Below are positions 13,991 through 27,024 of a stretch of DNA of 64,000 bases, in pieces. The notes beneath the pieces were generated by a model that ran no database searches, was not told where the DNA came from, and saw only the letters and a list, made by a program, of their open reading frames with translations. Origin of the DNA: Seriola aureovittata (lineage: Eukaryota > Chordata > Actinopteri > Carangiformes > Carangidae); NCBI RefSeq assembly GCF_021018895.1, contig NC_079373.1:7360001-7424000 (forward strand), in the 5' to 3' direction. The position numbers were made by a program, and so were the translations under genes. Position 1 is the first letter of the stretch. Every line of letters begins with the position of its first letter.

Positions 13991-14709
13991 AGATCAGAGG
14001 CGGGGTCTGGCATGATGGGCAACTAGACAAACTATAGGAGCACATACATGCTTCACACGAGTGAGTCAGAGTTTGATAAGCTTAATTAATGTTTCACTCA
14101 CGACAGCTTTTATTTACAGGTTTCTGGGGGTTTATGGTGTGCATGTTGGTTGAAGAGCAGTGATACACATCTGCATAAAACACACACATGCAGTACAAGC
14201 AGACATGCAGTATTATACATTTGCACCTCATGCCCTATTATACGTTCCCTAGGTACCAGTTTGACTTAACAGCAGTGACATTTACACTCATGGTCTCTGG
14301 AGTAATTTACACAGTTTGGCATTATGCACAGCTGCTTTACTGTTCCATGCAGTAGACTGATTTAATAGCACTCAAAAGTAGGGTGGCACCAGGGCTACTT
14401 AGCACTGTGTATTAGTAGAACTACAGGTCCCAATAAAACACAGGCCCCTGTTTCATGAACTATATATTGACCCCTTCATAACCTTCTTAAATAAGCTCAC
14501 ACCTCCCTGCTGATAATGAACTGGTCCATGTAGGAGTATATTAGTGGTCAGGCCCAACTAGAAGCAGTGGGGGCGTTTGGCCAAGACAATAAAATATATG
14601 TGCAAAAAATATATCCCAGGGCCCTGCGAAACTTGGGCAATTAAAATGGAAATGTAGCATGGGTATTTACAGCCAACAAGCGAGCCCACAGTGGGTGCTC
14701 AAGAGATGC

Positions 14710-15010
14710 AGAGAGAGAGACTAGGAGAGAGAGAGAGAGAGAGAAGGAGAGAGCTGACGAGAGACAGTGGCAGTGTACAACATGATTTAGATGCTGTGAG
14801 TGAGACTGCAGACCTATAATCCTGAAGGCACAGAACCAGACAGAGACAGAGGCAAGGCGAAGGGGCACGCTCTGGGAATGAGAGACCAAGAGCCACAGCA
14901 AAAGAGAGTTTGTGACAGCAGGCAAAAAAAAAACAGGGAGTGAGAGCAAAAGAGTGATAGAGAGACACAAAAGCAGAGAGAGATCGAAAGGGAAAGAGAC
15001 TGTGAGATGG
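14710..15010. repeat. (GA)n and purine-rich tract
   Basis: GA repeats at 14710-14752 are followed by AGAGA-rich sequence to about 15010. The complementary strand yields spurious Ser/Leu-rich frames. Confidence 0.8.
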
Positions 15011-15060
15011 AGAGCAAGCAGCCAGACATGCAGGCAGACTGTCCGTCTCTGGTTTGTGGG

Positions 15061-15390
15061 AATGCGGTAAAGACACAGTAGTAGGCAGGGTCCCGGCTCT
15101 GAAATTAGAGAGTGGCGCTAAGAGAAGGGAACCAGAGCCAAAGGCCGTCTGGGAGCTGCCAGGGGCTGCATCCCCAGCGCACTGCCGAAACACGATTTAC
15201 TGCTGGGCTTCACTACAGAACAGCACACCGCTCCTCCTGGTGCGCTATCTACCTCGCAGAGGAGCGCGCCACTCGCCTTGCATTGCACGCTATCGAGTTC
15301 ACGACGCTATAAAGATACCACATCAGCGGTGGGAGGTGTCAACGTGTGAAAGGCCAGTTCAGCCCGGTGCGGCAGGGTGGTGCAGCGAGT
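15061..15390. promoter_or_regulatory. CpG-dense patch with TATAAAG, possible intragenic CpG island
   Basis: I count 22 CpG dinucleotides in 330 bp, densest at 15241-15310, against almost none in the AT-rich flanks. It includes GGAGCGCGCC and a TATAAAG at 15308-15314. The stretch is GC-rich and free of simple repeats, and a 150-codon frame is open on the plus strand (15054-15506) without an ATG at its start. It could be an internal promoter, a recent insertion not yet CpG-depleted, or a retrocopy fragment. I recognise no protein in the open frame. Confidence 0.3.
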
Positions 15391-16326
15391 CAAAGGAAGG
15401 TTGCTGGATCAGGAGTAAGGACAAAAATAGCAAAAAAATAAAAAATAGTGTGTTCGAAAAAGCCACGAGGGGTAGCGTTGATGTGGGCATGTTGCAACAG
15501 GTATAAGAAGCTGAAGTGCATTATTGGATTTTTGGAGGTTTATCAGGCAGCAAAACACTGCACAGCAATTCATAATCCCACATGAAAGGATTTCACAACT
15601 CACTGTGACTGTCGTCTTTTCCATTAGGGAAACAGAAGAATAACACTCTTTATGTTAGAGGGTATGTAACCTGGACTACTACGCTTGCACACATTTAATT
15701 GGCCAACACATTGTGTTACCGGATGACATTGCATTACACTGAAGCAAATGTTTGGCGTAAGTTTTCATTGAAGGACCCTTCTTTCTTTGCTAGAGTCCTC
15801 CAAGTCTGGGGCCCTGCAATACCAGCAAGGTCATCTCACTCAAATGAATGAGGCTGTATTTTTGACACAGTCCGAATGTCAGTCAAACGGGGTCTAATGA
15901 AATGCTTGTGAGCAAAATACAGAAAGCCTCGCAGCTCCAGGGGGCGCTGTTCTGTAACAATGACAATGACCTCTGACCTCCCGGTGGCAGGAAGACAGCT
16001 AAAAGAATTTTTTTTCCTTTTAGGATGAATGCATTTTTTTCCCTCCTGCACCGAGAACACAATGCTGCAAGTATATCTGCACAGATCTACATCTTTTATC
16101 CAGAGACTTGTATAACCATTGGCAGTGCAGAGAGGCCTGTGCGGGTTTCAGAGAACTAGATTTAATCAAAAAAAAAAAAAAAAAAAGAAAACTGGAAAAC
16201 CATTTTAGGTTGTTGTGTGCTGCAGCTATATCGGAGGGCAAGTCCAGACATGCAGGGAGATACTGTATGTGCTTGTCTGCAGCACAGGGCAGTTAGGGGT
16301 ACGGCCGCTGCACTGAAGCTCTATGC

Positions 16327-16330
<4 letters not shown>

Positions 16331-16380
<50 letters not shown>

Positions 16381-16391
16381 TGTGTGTGTGT
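16331..16391. repeat. (TG)n microsatellite
   Basis: A TG run of about 60 bp has one TTTG break. Confidence 0.95.
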
Positions 16392-16850
16392 ATAGCATGC
16401 GCTTCCTTTGCCAAGTTTCCTCTCTTTGTTTAGACCGGCCTGGTCAGTCCGGCTCCCCGCTGAGCACACTGCAGCCAAATACACACATATATCAAAACAC
16501 AGCACAACAACAGACAGGGTGCTCGTAGGGCAGAGAGGTGCTGGGAATAGGAGCAAAGGGGAGTTTGGAGAGAGACAGGCTGGTGTCTGTACTGGAAAAC
16601 AGAAAGAGAGGGGGAACAGAGAACTAGAGAGATAGAGACTGTTGGACAAGGGGAGGTGGGATGGCAGCAGACTCATCCTTTCTAGCAGAAGGAAAAAAAG
16701 ACAGACAGTCGGTCACTGTGATCATCACTCCAATTACACAGGAAAAGGGAAAGAGTTGAGGAAGACGCAGAGAAGTGGAAGAATGAATAGAGCGACACTG
16801 ATGACCCAGAGGAAGGGAAGGAGGAGGGAGTAGGGCAACTCTACAGTTAG

Positions 16851-17607
16851 CCCCTTTCCATCGAAGTGAACCTCAGTGCTAGTTCTGGACTGGTTCTAGT
16901 GCCAGTTTGGAGTCGGTTCAATATGTGAACTGGTTTACTAATCCACTGGCTGGACAGCCACCATTAAGCCACTTCATTATGTTCCTGTATACATGGCAAT
17001 GACTGTATATAAAGGTGGACGACACGACCGGCTCACCAAAAGTGCCAAAACATTTGGATCGCCCCCTGGTGTCTGGCTACAGGTCATAATACTATTGGTT
17101 TTAATTAGTTATTTAATGCTAAAAAAGAGGGTGATTGACAGCTGTGTGTGTGTGCTCGCAATTATTGACATTGCCAGCGCAAGATGGCAGGAGGCGGAGT
17201 TTGGCTTCATTTTTGTACAGTGGGAGGAAGCGGATACACGTCGTCCATTCTTACATACAGTCATTGATACTATATACTGTATACTGTCTGTATACGCCTC
17301 AACTTTCCCAGCAATGCTAGTACCAAGCACAACAACATCAATGGCGGACAGCATCATCTTTTTTTTTTTTTACAAGTGTTGCTCCTGGCTTTTGCGAGCC
17401 GACTGCGCCATCCAAACATTGATTGATGACAATGATTTTTGAACATTTTGACTTTTTAAAAATGGTGGTCACAAAGTTTTAGTTGGTCTTGCCGGTCATG
17501 ATAATACTGCCCCAAGCCCCTGACGAAAGCGGTTCTTGGTTCTAGACCAGCAAAGCGTTTGTGCCGCTCTCAAACCAGTTTTCCTCGGACTGCCTTGGTG
17601 GGAAAGG
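16851..17607. mobile_element. Non-autonomous DNA transposon with imperfect TIRs and a nested repeat
   Basis: The left end CCCCTTTCCATCGAAG and the inverse of the right end (CCTTTCCCACCAAGG) are imperfect inverted repeats. The sequence next to both ends (fragments like AGTCGGTTC, GGTTCTAGACC) resembles a familiar teleost hAT-like MITE. The middle (about 17010-17300) resembles another common fish repeat, recognisable by ACATTTGGATCGCCCCCTGG and TTCTTACATACAGTC. I infer one element inserted into another. No target duplication is evident. Confidence 0.5.
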
Positions 17608-20600
17608 TAATAAGGGTGACCACTAAAACTGAGATGCAACTATACGGGGTAGCAATTTTATAAGTTTATAATGGAAAAAATACTAAAAATCTGCACTGTT
17701 AACAAGAATGAAATACATTTGTCTTACTATACTAAATAACAAAGAGCAGCTGCAGATAAGAGAAATGTTTCATCATTGTGCCTGAATAAAACAGTGGCAA
17801 TTTAATGCACTGAACTCAATATCCACACAAAGTAACAGACTGATACAAAAAAGACAAATCTTTTTTTTTTCATAACAATAGTAATGAATGAACTTTTCAG
17901 TGTTAGTTTTGCCTGTTTGATTACTTTTTTATACAGCAATCACAAAACATGTTTGGTAGGCATGAGTGTGCTCTGTAGGATACCAACATAATTGTGCACA
18001 CGGTATGCGGATAGTTAATTCCCCCTTTTATTGACGACAGAACTGCCTACATTAGCTTTAAATCCTCTGAATCTTTCCAGTGAGCTTAAATAGGCTGAAA
18101 AACAGCCATTCTCTCAAAAAATCCAATGGAGCATGACATAAGAACAGTGGGAACCTCGCTGAAGTCCAAAAATGTATAAATCCTCCTTTAAAACCTTTCA
18201 TATCTCTGTATGTGGTCGATGACGTGCTGTTATAACAGTATTACTGTTTTTGAGTTAAAAGCAAATATTCCCTCTAGTCTTTTAATTTCTTAATTTTCTT
18301 GCACCAGCAAAAGGGATAACAGTTCCTAGTGATGTGGGCTTAACTTGTCCCAGTAGCTAATATCCAAAACTAAGGAAAACATTGGATACAACACATTTAT
18401 TGATGCAAACGCTGCAGATCATTAATAGATTTAAAGCTTGAAATGCATTTTCCTCCTCTGCTTGCCCCCAGCTGTTCATTCTCTAGCCCATCCTGTACTG
18501 GCAGAGGAGATAATGAAGCTGTTCCTGTTTGCTGCAGCACTGCTGAGAGCGGAGCTGAGGCACTGCTGAATGGACAACACTGTGTGAGTGTGTGTCCGTG
18601 TTTGTGTGTGTGACTGCATTTGTATATTTATGCGTGTCTGGATATCCACTTGTATTTTTGTATATGGTCTAATGTATAAATATGTATATGTGTGCGTGTG
18701 TGTTTACCAGGCCCTCATCTCTTAAGCCCTCAGCTGGGTCTGGATTGGACCAGTCTAAACACACACACACACTGATGCACACATACTCCTGCCCCCCTCA
18801 AAGCCGTGCTTTTAGAGACGAGGGGCCCTAAATGCCTTACAGATGGACTCCTAACAAACACAACACTCTGTCTCTGCCCTCAAGTATTCCCAGTATTTGG
18901 CCTTGCTGTAATTTACAGCATACTTACCTAATTGAGATGCTATTAAGTTCAGGGCATGGCATTCTTCTGCGTACGCCTGGTGCTAATGCACATGATATAA
19001 GCGTGACATACACAGAACAGTATATTTGCCCTAATATAGCGGAGTGAAGTTAACCACAGAGTGAGTGTGATCTATGGTCCATGTAGCGCACTTAGAGCAA
19101 CACAAATAATGATGTGCTGAGCAGAGACGTGTCTGTGCAGGTCTGGAGGGCACATTAGAGGATGTTTTCCCCCGCTAGACGCTGCTGATGGTTTTACACC
19201 CACCGACTTTCTGCAGTTTCCAAATTCAACTGATCACTGCTTTAATGACATTTCACATTATGATGGACTGAATATTGACTGTGGAACAAAATCTGTATAA
19301 CTGCACACTTGCTGCTGAACCATGATTTTTTTTTTTACCACACCGAAAAAAGCATTTTTTGAAATTGAGCTATACGGTGCAAGAGACTTGTCTCTGAAAG
19401 TATTTTTTATACTTTTATGTATATATGCAACAATTAGCAAATACAATTTTTTCATATACAGTTTTAACATTGACTTAAATTTGAGTAAATCAGGAGACAA
19501 AAAACAGAGACGACCTCCTGTAATTTCTAGTTAAAGTTACTATCAGATTCTGGTATTTTTTATTTTCTAACAGATCATTTCAAGCCGATTAAATTTAACA
19601 GATAAAATTCATAATGTAAGTCTTGATATAAAGTATTTTTTAATATCTTCTGTTTTCTGTTTTTATTGTTTACCGTTTTATTTAATATATTTTGAAGGAC
19701 TATTTTGAACAACTTATTTAATTCAATCATTAATTATGTTTCATAAAATTCTACTATAATTAAACTAATTCCAGAAAATAACTATTGACATAATATTTGA
19801 CCTTTTAGAGGGTTTAGTGTGGACTAATATTTTTTCAACCTTGTGAAAATCTTTCAACGTCGAACAAAACAAATTTCTCCTCCTCCATAATTAAAGGCTG
19901 CTCCCTTCAGCTCTACACACTAACTTCAGCCTTAAGTTGCTGCACAACACTTCACGATATTGTTAAATCGCTGAGACAAAAAATAGGGTCAGACTAAAAA
20001 AAGCAAAAGCTTGTTTTTCAGACAGACATTTACAGGCTGTGTGAAAGCATATTGTTGTAATTTCACTGCCCTTTCTGTCTATTGCTATGAGAAAAAAATC
20101 CTGTTCCTATAAAACTGGGAGAGATTTACCGCAAGCAGCGGGCCTGTCTTCATCCTAAAGCATGCAGCGAGCTCCTTTCTGAAAGGCCACGCTGACGCTC
20201 AGAGACACTGGCCACTGTTTGAGCTTGTCGTTTGGGTATTTTTCATCGAGTGCGTCTGACAGAAAGATAACACACTGTCACAGAGTGCCATCCATCTTCG
20301 TTTCCAAGTCGCTCCTGGAGAATTCAATCTTGAGAGTGTGGGGTTAGACACACCGGTGATTAATCGACTCTATGCTCATGTGTGTGCGAGTGTATGTGTG
20401 TGTAGGACTATATGTGTCTTTGTCTGTGTGTGATAAATCACTGTCTGACCCGGTACAGGACACACAATGCCTGCGCCTCCGTCAGCCCACTAAAGATAAA
20501 TTCATCTACAAGTGATGTGCTGACAATGGTTGGACAAGAAAATGATTCTATCCTACTCGCTCGGCTGCGACAAAAAGCCAGACCGGTCCATGTCTGGTGT

Positions 20601-21650
20601 TTTACAGGGAAATGGGAATTTGTCAAAAAAAAAAAAAAATTAGCTGGAGGCCAAGAAGAGCGAGTATTGAAAAAGGCATGGGAACACACTCTTATGCACA
20701 CAGGAACCCAAACACACAAACATGAGGGCACAGAGTTGATGAATAATTCCTCAGGGCTGTTGGGCAAGATCCTATTCAGAAGTGATTCAACTGTGACACC
20801 AGGGCTGTGTGATTAGGTTTACTATTATGAACAACATGCAGGAGGGGAGGTGACGCAGGCCAGAAATTACACAACGTTATGAAATACAGGCAGCGATGCG
20901 AGACAAACAACAGTGACAGCGCCGGAGATTCGGTTGCAAACAATTGAGAACAGAACTCAGGGGCAACAACGAACTTCATCCGTGGTGTATTTTATCTCAT
21001 TACGCACCTCCTGTAAACTACAAGCATTGTGGATTCAGCTTGAGCGTTATGTTTGGACGAGGTATTCTATAGTTACTGCAACACAGGTATGAAAATCGGC
21101 CAAGATTAATTACACTATGAATTTAATTACATAATCAGCACCTTTCAGAAATACAAAGCTGACATATTTAGTTTATCTAGACAAGACAATAATATTTGCA
21201 AAGTGCAGGTCTATCTGGAGGGAGGACAAGGGAATGCACCAAGTAAACAGGGTCGATGGGTTCATTCACCTGCTGCCTGAGGGGAAAAGGAAGCCCCCTT
21301 TTCCATATAACAGGTGTGCCGGCCAGTCAGAACCATCAAAACGAGAAATTCACACGACCAGAAAGGAGAGACGGGAAGAGGGCGGGCGCAGAGGTGAGAA
21401 AAACAGTAATTATGAAGGATGGGCGGCTATTGGCACTCTTCTGTTCCACCTTAAGAGGTTGCTTGTTGCAGCAATGCGTAGCTCTGATTAGGGGAACGGT
21501 GATTGGTTCCACATTGTTTAAGGAGGGAAAAGCGGCCTGTATCAGTGGGGTTCCACTGATTTGTTTACCAATTACCCACCTCTCAGTTTTATTTTGCCTT
21601 AATGTCAAGGCAGAGCGAGGAGAAGGAAAAAGTGAAAGAGAGAGAAAAGA

Positions 21651-21694
<44 letters not shown>

Positions 21695-22949
21695 GAGTCA
21701 TAGGTAGGAGAGGCACGACTGAACACAGGTTTATGTTTCCAATCAAGAGATTACGATCACAACATGCAGCCCAGAGCAAATGGGCTGGAACTCAATCACA
21801 GAGGGAGGTCTTTAGGCTCAGAGCGTACATTGGTTCAAGATCATTACTCCTCTCTCTGTAACAAAGGGATCTGAAAACAGCAAACGCATGCAAACGTTAG
21901 AGAACATCAGTGTTGATGAGCACACACGGAGATGGGAAGGTAAATGTTGAGGCAAAGTGGGGGAAATCCTGAGCTGGCTGACTTAGAATAGAAAAAGAAG
22001 TGGCTGCATAATGCATTGTTCTATTGTATAGGGGTTTTTCATTTACTGTAAGATGCGAGAACAACTTGAATATAAGGTCAGCAACCTGCTTTAAATACCG
22101 TTTTCATGAAGAAAAAAAAAAACATGCTTGAGCGCACAAAAACGCATTTCCAAACTTTTTCCAAATGCACAAAGCGATGCCACCGCTCAGACAAACAGAC
22201 AGCAGATGTATCCACACACCAAAACGAACAAACACATGTTAATTCATACCCTCTGATTTGCACACGGACAGACACAGAGACAGACAGGAAGGCAGACACA
22301 TTCACACACCGGTCCAACTGGTACAACAGTCCCCACAGGGGAAATGTGTATCTTGGCATCACACTGGTACCAGAGTCGGCATCATGCTGGCATCACGTTG
22401 TGCCCGTTCCTCTATGAGACAGGACACGCCTCGTTATACCCGTGGGCTTCATAACACAGCTGTTGCCTTTTGGCTATGCCTCACTGCATAGAGACTTTTT
22501 TTTCTTTAGCGCACACCCCCCACCCCAATGCCACCACTTCTCTAATAATCCCTGTTGGAAACATAAATATCCAACTAACCTATCTGTAATGACAGGAAAA
22601 AAAAAAAGGGCTGGCATGGAAAATGATGAAAATGACCCCTCCTTGAATAATAGTAAAGAAAAAAAGAAAAAACGAATCAACCGGAATGTAAGTGCAACAA
22701 AAACACTGAAGAGATGATGATAAGGCGGAGCATAGACAGGAGGTGTGTGTTTGACGTTGGCACAGATTGACTGAACCCAGCCACAACATGGGTCTTATCA
22801 AAAGATTCCACCACACGCATTCATCTGATAACAGAGACACAAGCAGGCCGAGTCACACTCACACACACACAAATACACAGTTACGCAGTCACACACATGC
22901 TTCTGCTCATGAACACCGGGTGTAATCTAATCATTTTTATCTCTCTTAC

Positions 22950-22952
<3 letters not shown>
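17608..22952. other. Non-coding, mostly AT-rich unique sequence
   Basis: Apart from the GA run at 21635-21697, short TG-rich stretches (18581-18720) and A/T tracts, I see no gene or recognised element. Confidence 0.55.
21635..21697. repeat. (GA)n microsatellite
   Basis: A GA run of about 40 bp is preceded by purine-rich sequence. It gives false Arg/Glu frames on plus and Ser/Leu frames on minus. Confidence 0.95.

Positions 22953-23005
<53 letters not shown>
22953..23005. repeat. (CA)n microsatellite next to the kcnq1 exon 15 donor
   Basis: This 53-bp CA run reads as UG repeat in the kcnq1 transcript, starting at intron position +25 after exon 15. Confidence 0.97.
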
Positions 23006-23008
<3 letters not shown>

Positions 23009-23029
23009 CAGCAGCAGGAGTGTGCCTAC

Positions 23030-23091
23030 CTTATCTTCCAGCCTGATCAGTCGTGCTCCAATAGTTGGGTATTCCTTATCTTCCCCTTTTC
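23030..23091 (-). CDS. kcnq1: kcnq1 exon 15: start of tetramerisation helix D
   Basis: This 62-nt exon (same length as the human exon, from memory) encodes, after a Gly codon split with exon 14, KGEDKEYPTIGARLIRLEDK. The core IGARLxRxEDK is the start of helix D, the coiled coil that tetramerises Kv7.1 and, in mammals, carries the leucine-zipper site for the PKA anchor AKAP9/Yotiao. Residues equivalent to human G589, A590, R591 and R594, all long-QT positions, are kept. The acceptor is CATTCCTTAG and the donor AAG|GTAGGC. A 53-bp TG repeat (sense strand) begins 25 nt into the following intron. The next exon should start VTQ(L/M)DQRL; no such sequence was found between here and base 1, so the terminal exon must lie beyond the left edge. 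Confidence 0.96.
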
Positions 23092-23652
23092 CTAAGGAAT
23101 GAAAAGGGAGATGTAAAATTTTGACTGGTACTGTACATTGAGATGGTTTTTGGTACTTAAAACCACAAATATTGTATATCTTCTTATGGATATCAAAACC
23201 TTAAATAAAACACTGTAAAAGTGTAAAATATGAGACCTTTAACTGTTTACTAAACAATTTATAACAAGACCGACATAATGCTTAGATCCTTTTTTCATGA
23301 ATAATAAATATTTGTGGAGAAATAATTTTTAAAAATTACTTATCAACAACTTGATGGCAGTTATCTACTTAATAAGCAGATAAGTAAATGATTAATTCCT
23401 AACTTATTACTGATTTTCTCTATGAATTCAAAAAAACGCGCCAGCTAACACATGCCTATATACAGAGCAAAACAAGCAGCACACGTAAACATACCCACAT
23501 CCAAACAGAGAGATATGCGAACACATCAGGGACCATCTCTTTCTCTCTTATTTACACTGGCACAGCTCGTGTATGTGTGAGTTATAAACACAGGGATGGA
23601 CTGAGGAGTGATGGCTGTCTATTCTGACTGTTGTGTTGTGCTGTGTATTTAC
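23092..23652 (-). other. kcnq1: kcnq1 intron 14
   Basis: This 561-bp GT-AG intron has a donor GTAAAT and an acceptor CCTTAG. It is AT-rich unique sequence and I see no other feature in it. Confidence 0.9.
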
Positions 23653-23693
23653 CTGGAAGAAACATTCCTGGCTTCCCCAGCGTGCCGTCCAGC
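23653..23693 (-). CDS. kcnq1: kcnq1 exon 14: helix C-D linker
   Basis: This 41-nt microexon completes the Arg codon of exon 13 and encodes LDGTLGKPGMFLP plus one base. It aligns with human LDQSIGKPSLFISVS, including the conserved GKP (human G568-K569-P570), and links coiled-coil helix C to helix D. It is two codons shorter than the human exon (47 nt, from memory), with no frame change. Splice signals are strong: a long pyrimidine tract ending TTTTACTCCTAG before it and CCAG|GTAAAT after it. The intron to exon 13 is 1322 bp and that to exon 15 is 561 bp. Its shortness would make it invisible to ORF-based searches; the call rests on frame continuity with both neighbours and the GKP match. Confidence 0.93.
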
Positions 23694-25389
<1,696 letters not shown>

Positions 25390-25708
25390 TTAAGCTCCTT
25401 TCACAGCTTTGTTCAGTGTGACGTTGATACAAGCAGCATCAGAAAGAACCCAGTGAACTCTTTAGGGTATCCTTGGTATACACAAAGTATAGCCTCTGCA
25501 GCTGAGATCACTTAGGCCATAATTGAAAACATATAGAACACTTGGAGACGGTAAGAATATAGGAACCATTCTGCAATAACATGTAGCATGAAAATGATGG
25601 CGAAGTATCTCAAACATGATTATGTTTTGTTAACTCAAGTATTTTACTGCACAAAAACTTTTTCACAGATTTCTGCTGACTTCAGTGCTAAGTGAGGCCA
25701 TGTCCCGC

Positions 25709-25746
25709 TGTGTGTGTGTGTGTGTGTGTGTGTGCTTGTGTGTGTG
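25709..25746. repeat. (TG)n microsatellite in kcnq1 intron 12
   Basis: A TG run of about 26 bp is followed by an imperfect extension. Confidence 0.95.
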
Positions 25747-26086
25747 GTTGCAGTGCAGTAAGTGAATTCCTACTGTAGCCCCAGAGACAGGTTAGTAGAT
25801 TTCCCATGATACTACGCCTGAACTGAAGTGAGCACAAAGAAGACATGCAGGTGCAAGTTCCAGGCATTTACACACAAACACGCACGCACACACACACATG
25901 CACATGCACAGCAGCGCGGCAGCTGATATATGCCTCTGGGGCTCCCCCTCCTCTTCCTGTATAACCCCCCCACACACACACACACACTACACACTTCTCT
26001 CACTCTCAACCTGTCTCTCTCTTTATTTCTACGTCTCCCAACTCTTTGGTGTTTCTCTCTCCTCCTCTGGATTTCCTTTTGCTTAC

Positions 26087-26162
26087 CTGAAATTTCTTCC
26101 TGGCCACAAAGTATTGCATTCTGCGAAGAACTTTTACTGCAGATCTCTGGGCATGGGACAAC
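26087..26162 (-). CDS. kcnq1: kcnq1 exon 12 (human numbering): calmodulin-binding helix B
   Basis: This 76-nt internal exon encodes part of the cytoplasmic C-terminus of the Kv7.1 potassium channel alpha subunit, a plasma-membrane channel of cardiac and epithelial K+ currents. It translates (after one base completing the previous codon) to 25 residues ending VLRRMQYFVARKKFQ, the proximal part of helix B that binds calmodulin and contacts PIP2 in this family. The acceptor is a pyrimidine-rich tract ending CACAG and the donor is CAG|GTAAG. It ends in phase 0 and continues exactly into the next exon (KKFQ then QARKPYD). The first eight or so residues (LSHAQRSA) differ clearly from human LREHHRAT, as I recall it, while the second half is nearly identical. 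KCNQ2-5 have different residues here, so the paralogue call is secure; whether the fish has a second kcnq1 copy cannot be told. Confidence 0.96.
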
Positions 26163-26267
26163 CTGTGACAGAAAGGGAGACCGATTCAGTCCAAAGGAAA
26201 AACACTGATGGTTAAGTCTACAGATGTTTCCTTGAGCTGAAATGTTAAGCGGCTTGTTTTGGACAAA

Positions 26268-26293
26268 CTGTTACCTGTTACCTGTTAACTGTC
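26268..26293 (-). repeat. Short tandem repeat carrying donor-like motifs
   Basis: Three 7-bp units (TTACCTG-type) lie about 105 bp upstream of exon 12. On the kcnq1 strand they read CAGGTAAC twice, resembling two consecutive 5' splice sites. Confidence 0.5.
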
Positions 26294-26994
26294 TGTTTCA
26301 TGCATCATGGCGCTTTATATATGTTTATATATAGACAAACTGGGTAGTAAAAGAAAAAAACACTAAAAGACAAAGAAGGCTGCGTGCTCCAAGCCTAGTC
26401 TAATTGCCCCTAGGTGCACTCAAACATCGCTGGAGAATGTGTGTACCACGCAACAGGAAAACACATGTGGCCCCTGACAGGCGAGTACACACATGTCGAC
26501 AGGTTTTCGCATTCATGTACACAAAGATACACATTTAACCTACAGAGATATGTGTCAACGCAGATTAACCCTCGCTCCCTATCTGCTCCAGCCTTATCAG
26601 TCACAATTACGACTCTGCAACCTGGTGCAAAGTGAGACAGAAGAAAACCAGACTCAGTTCGCGTCAAGAGGAGCCTCCAGAAAACACACGTCCCTCGGCT
26701 CAAAGCAGCACATCTGTGTCAACACGAGGGAAAACCCACTGGTACGGAGCTAAACACTGAAACAGGAACCACTGGATGCAAATAACACACATACACTCAT
26801 ACATAGCGAGTGTATGGCACGCACTCGTGTTTGTTTTTTCAAGGAGGCGCTCTGTGTGCTATGCACTGGTGCTCATGTGTTTTATTTGTTAGATAATGCT
26901 AAAACATGTCCGTGTGTGTGACAGCAGCATGTTTGGATGATGTATGATGATGAGTGAAAATTGATGATGAGAAAACACGGATTTGGATTTCGTT

Positions 26995-27024
26995 GAGTGA
27001 CTGGACCGAGTGGTCCAGTCACTC
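26995..27024. repeat. Perfect inverted repeat (13-bp arms, 4-nt loop)
   Basis: GAGTGACTGGACC is followed by GAGT and then GGTCCAGTCACTC. A partial repeat of the same words (AGTGGTCCGAGTGACTG) follows directly. Confidence 0.95.

Larger units (their letters stand above)
1..23029 (-). other. kcnq1: kcnq1 intron 15 (partial; terminal exon not in window)
   Basis: The whole left third lies downstream of exon 15 on the gene's strand. I searched the minus strand for the expected terminal-exon start (VTQ.DQRL..ITDMLHQLL) and found no match, so the intron probably runs off the left edge. An unrecognised, strongly diverged last exon cannot be excluded by eye. Confidence 0.7.

Noticed and set aside
14699..15193. 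164-codon Ser/Leu-rich frame on the minus strand
   Set aside because: It is the complement of GA-rich simple sequence.
15054..15506. 150-codon open frame over the CpG-rich patch as a gene
   Set aside because: It has no ATG start, no recognised protein similarity and no splice evidence; it is kept only as a CpG-rich patch.
16993..17442. 149-codon open frame
   Set aside because: It lies wholly within the nested DNA-repeat element at 16851-17607.
21256..21861. 201-codon open frame on the plus strand
   Set aside because: It reads through the GA microsatellite as Arg-Glu repeats and lacks any recognisable domain.
1..23029. Terminal kcnq1 exon (VTQ.DQRL...)
   Set aside because: Reverse-strand searches for GTNAC after a CAG acceptor and for the ITDMLHQLL codons found no match; sites such as 5390-5402 fail after two residues.
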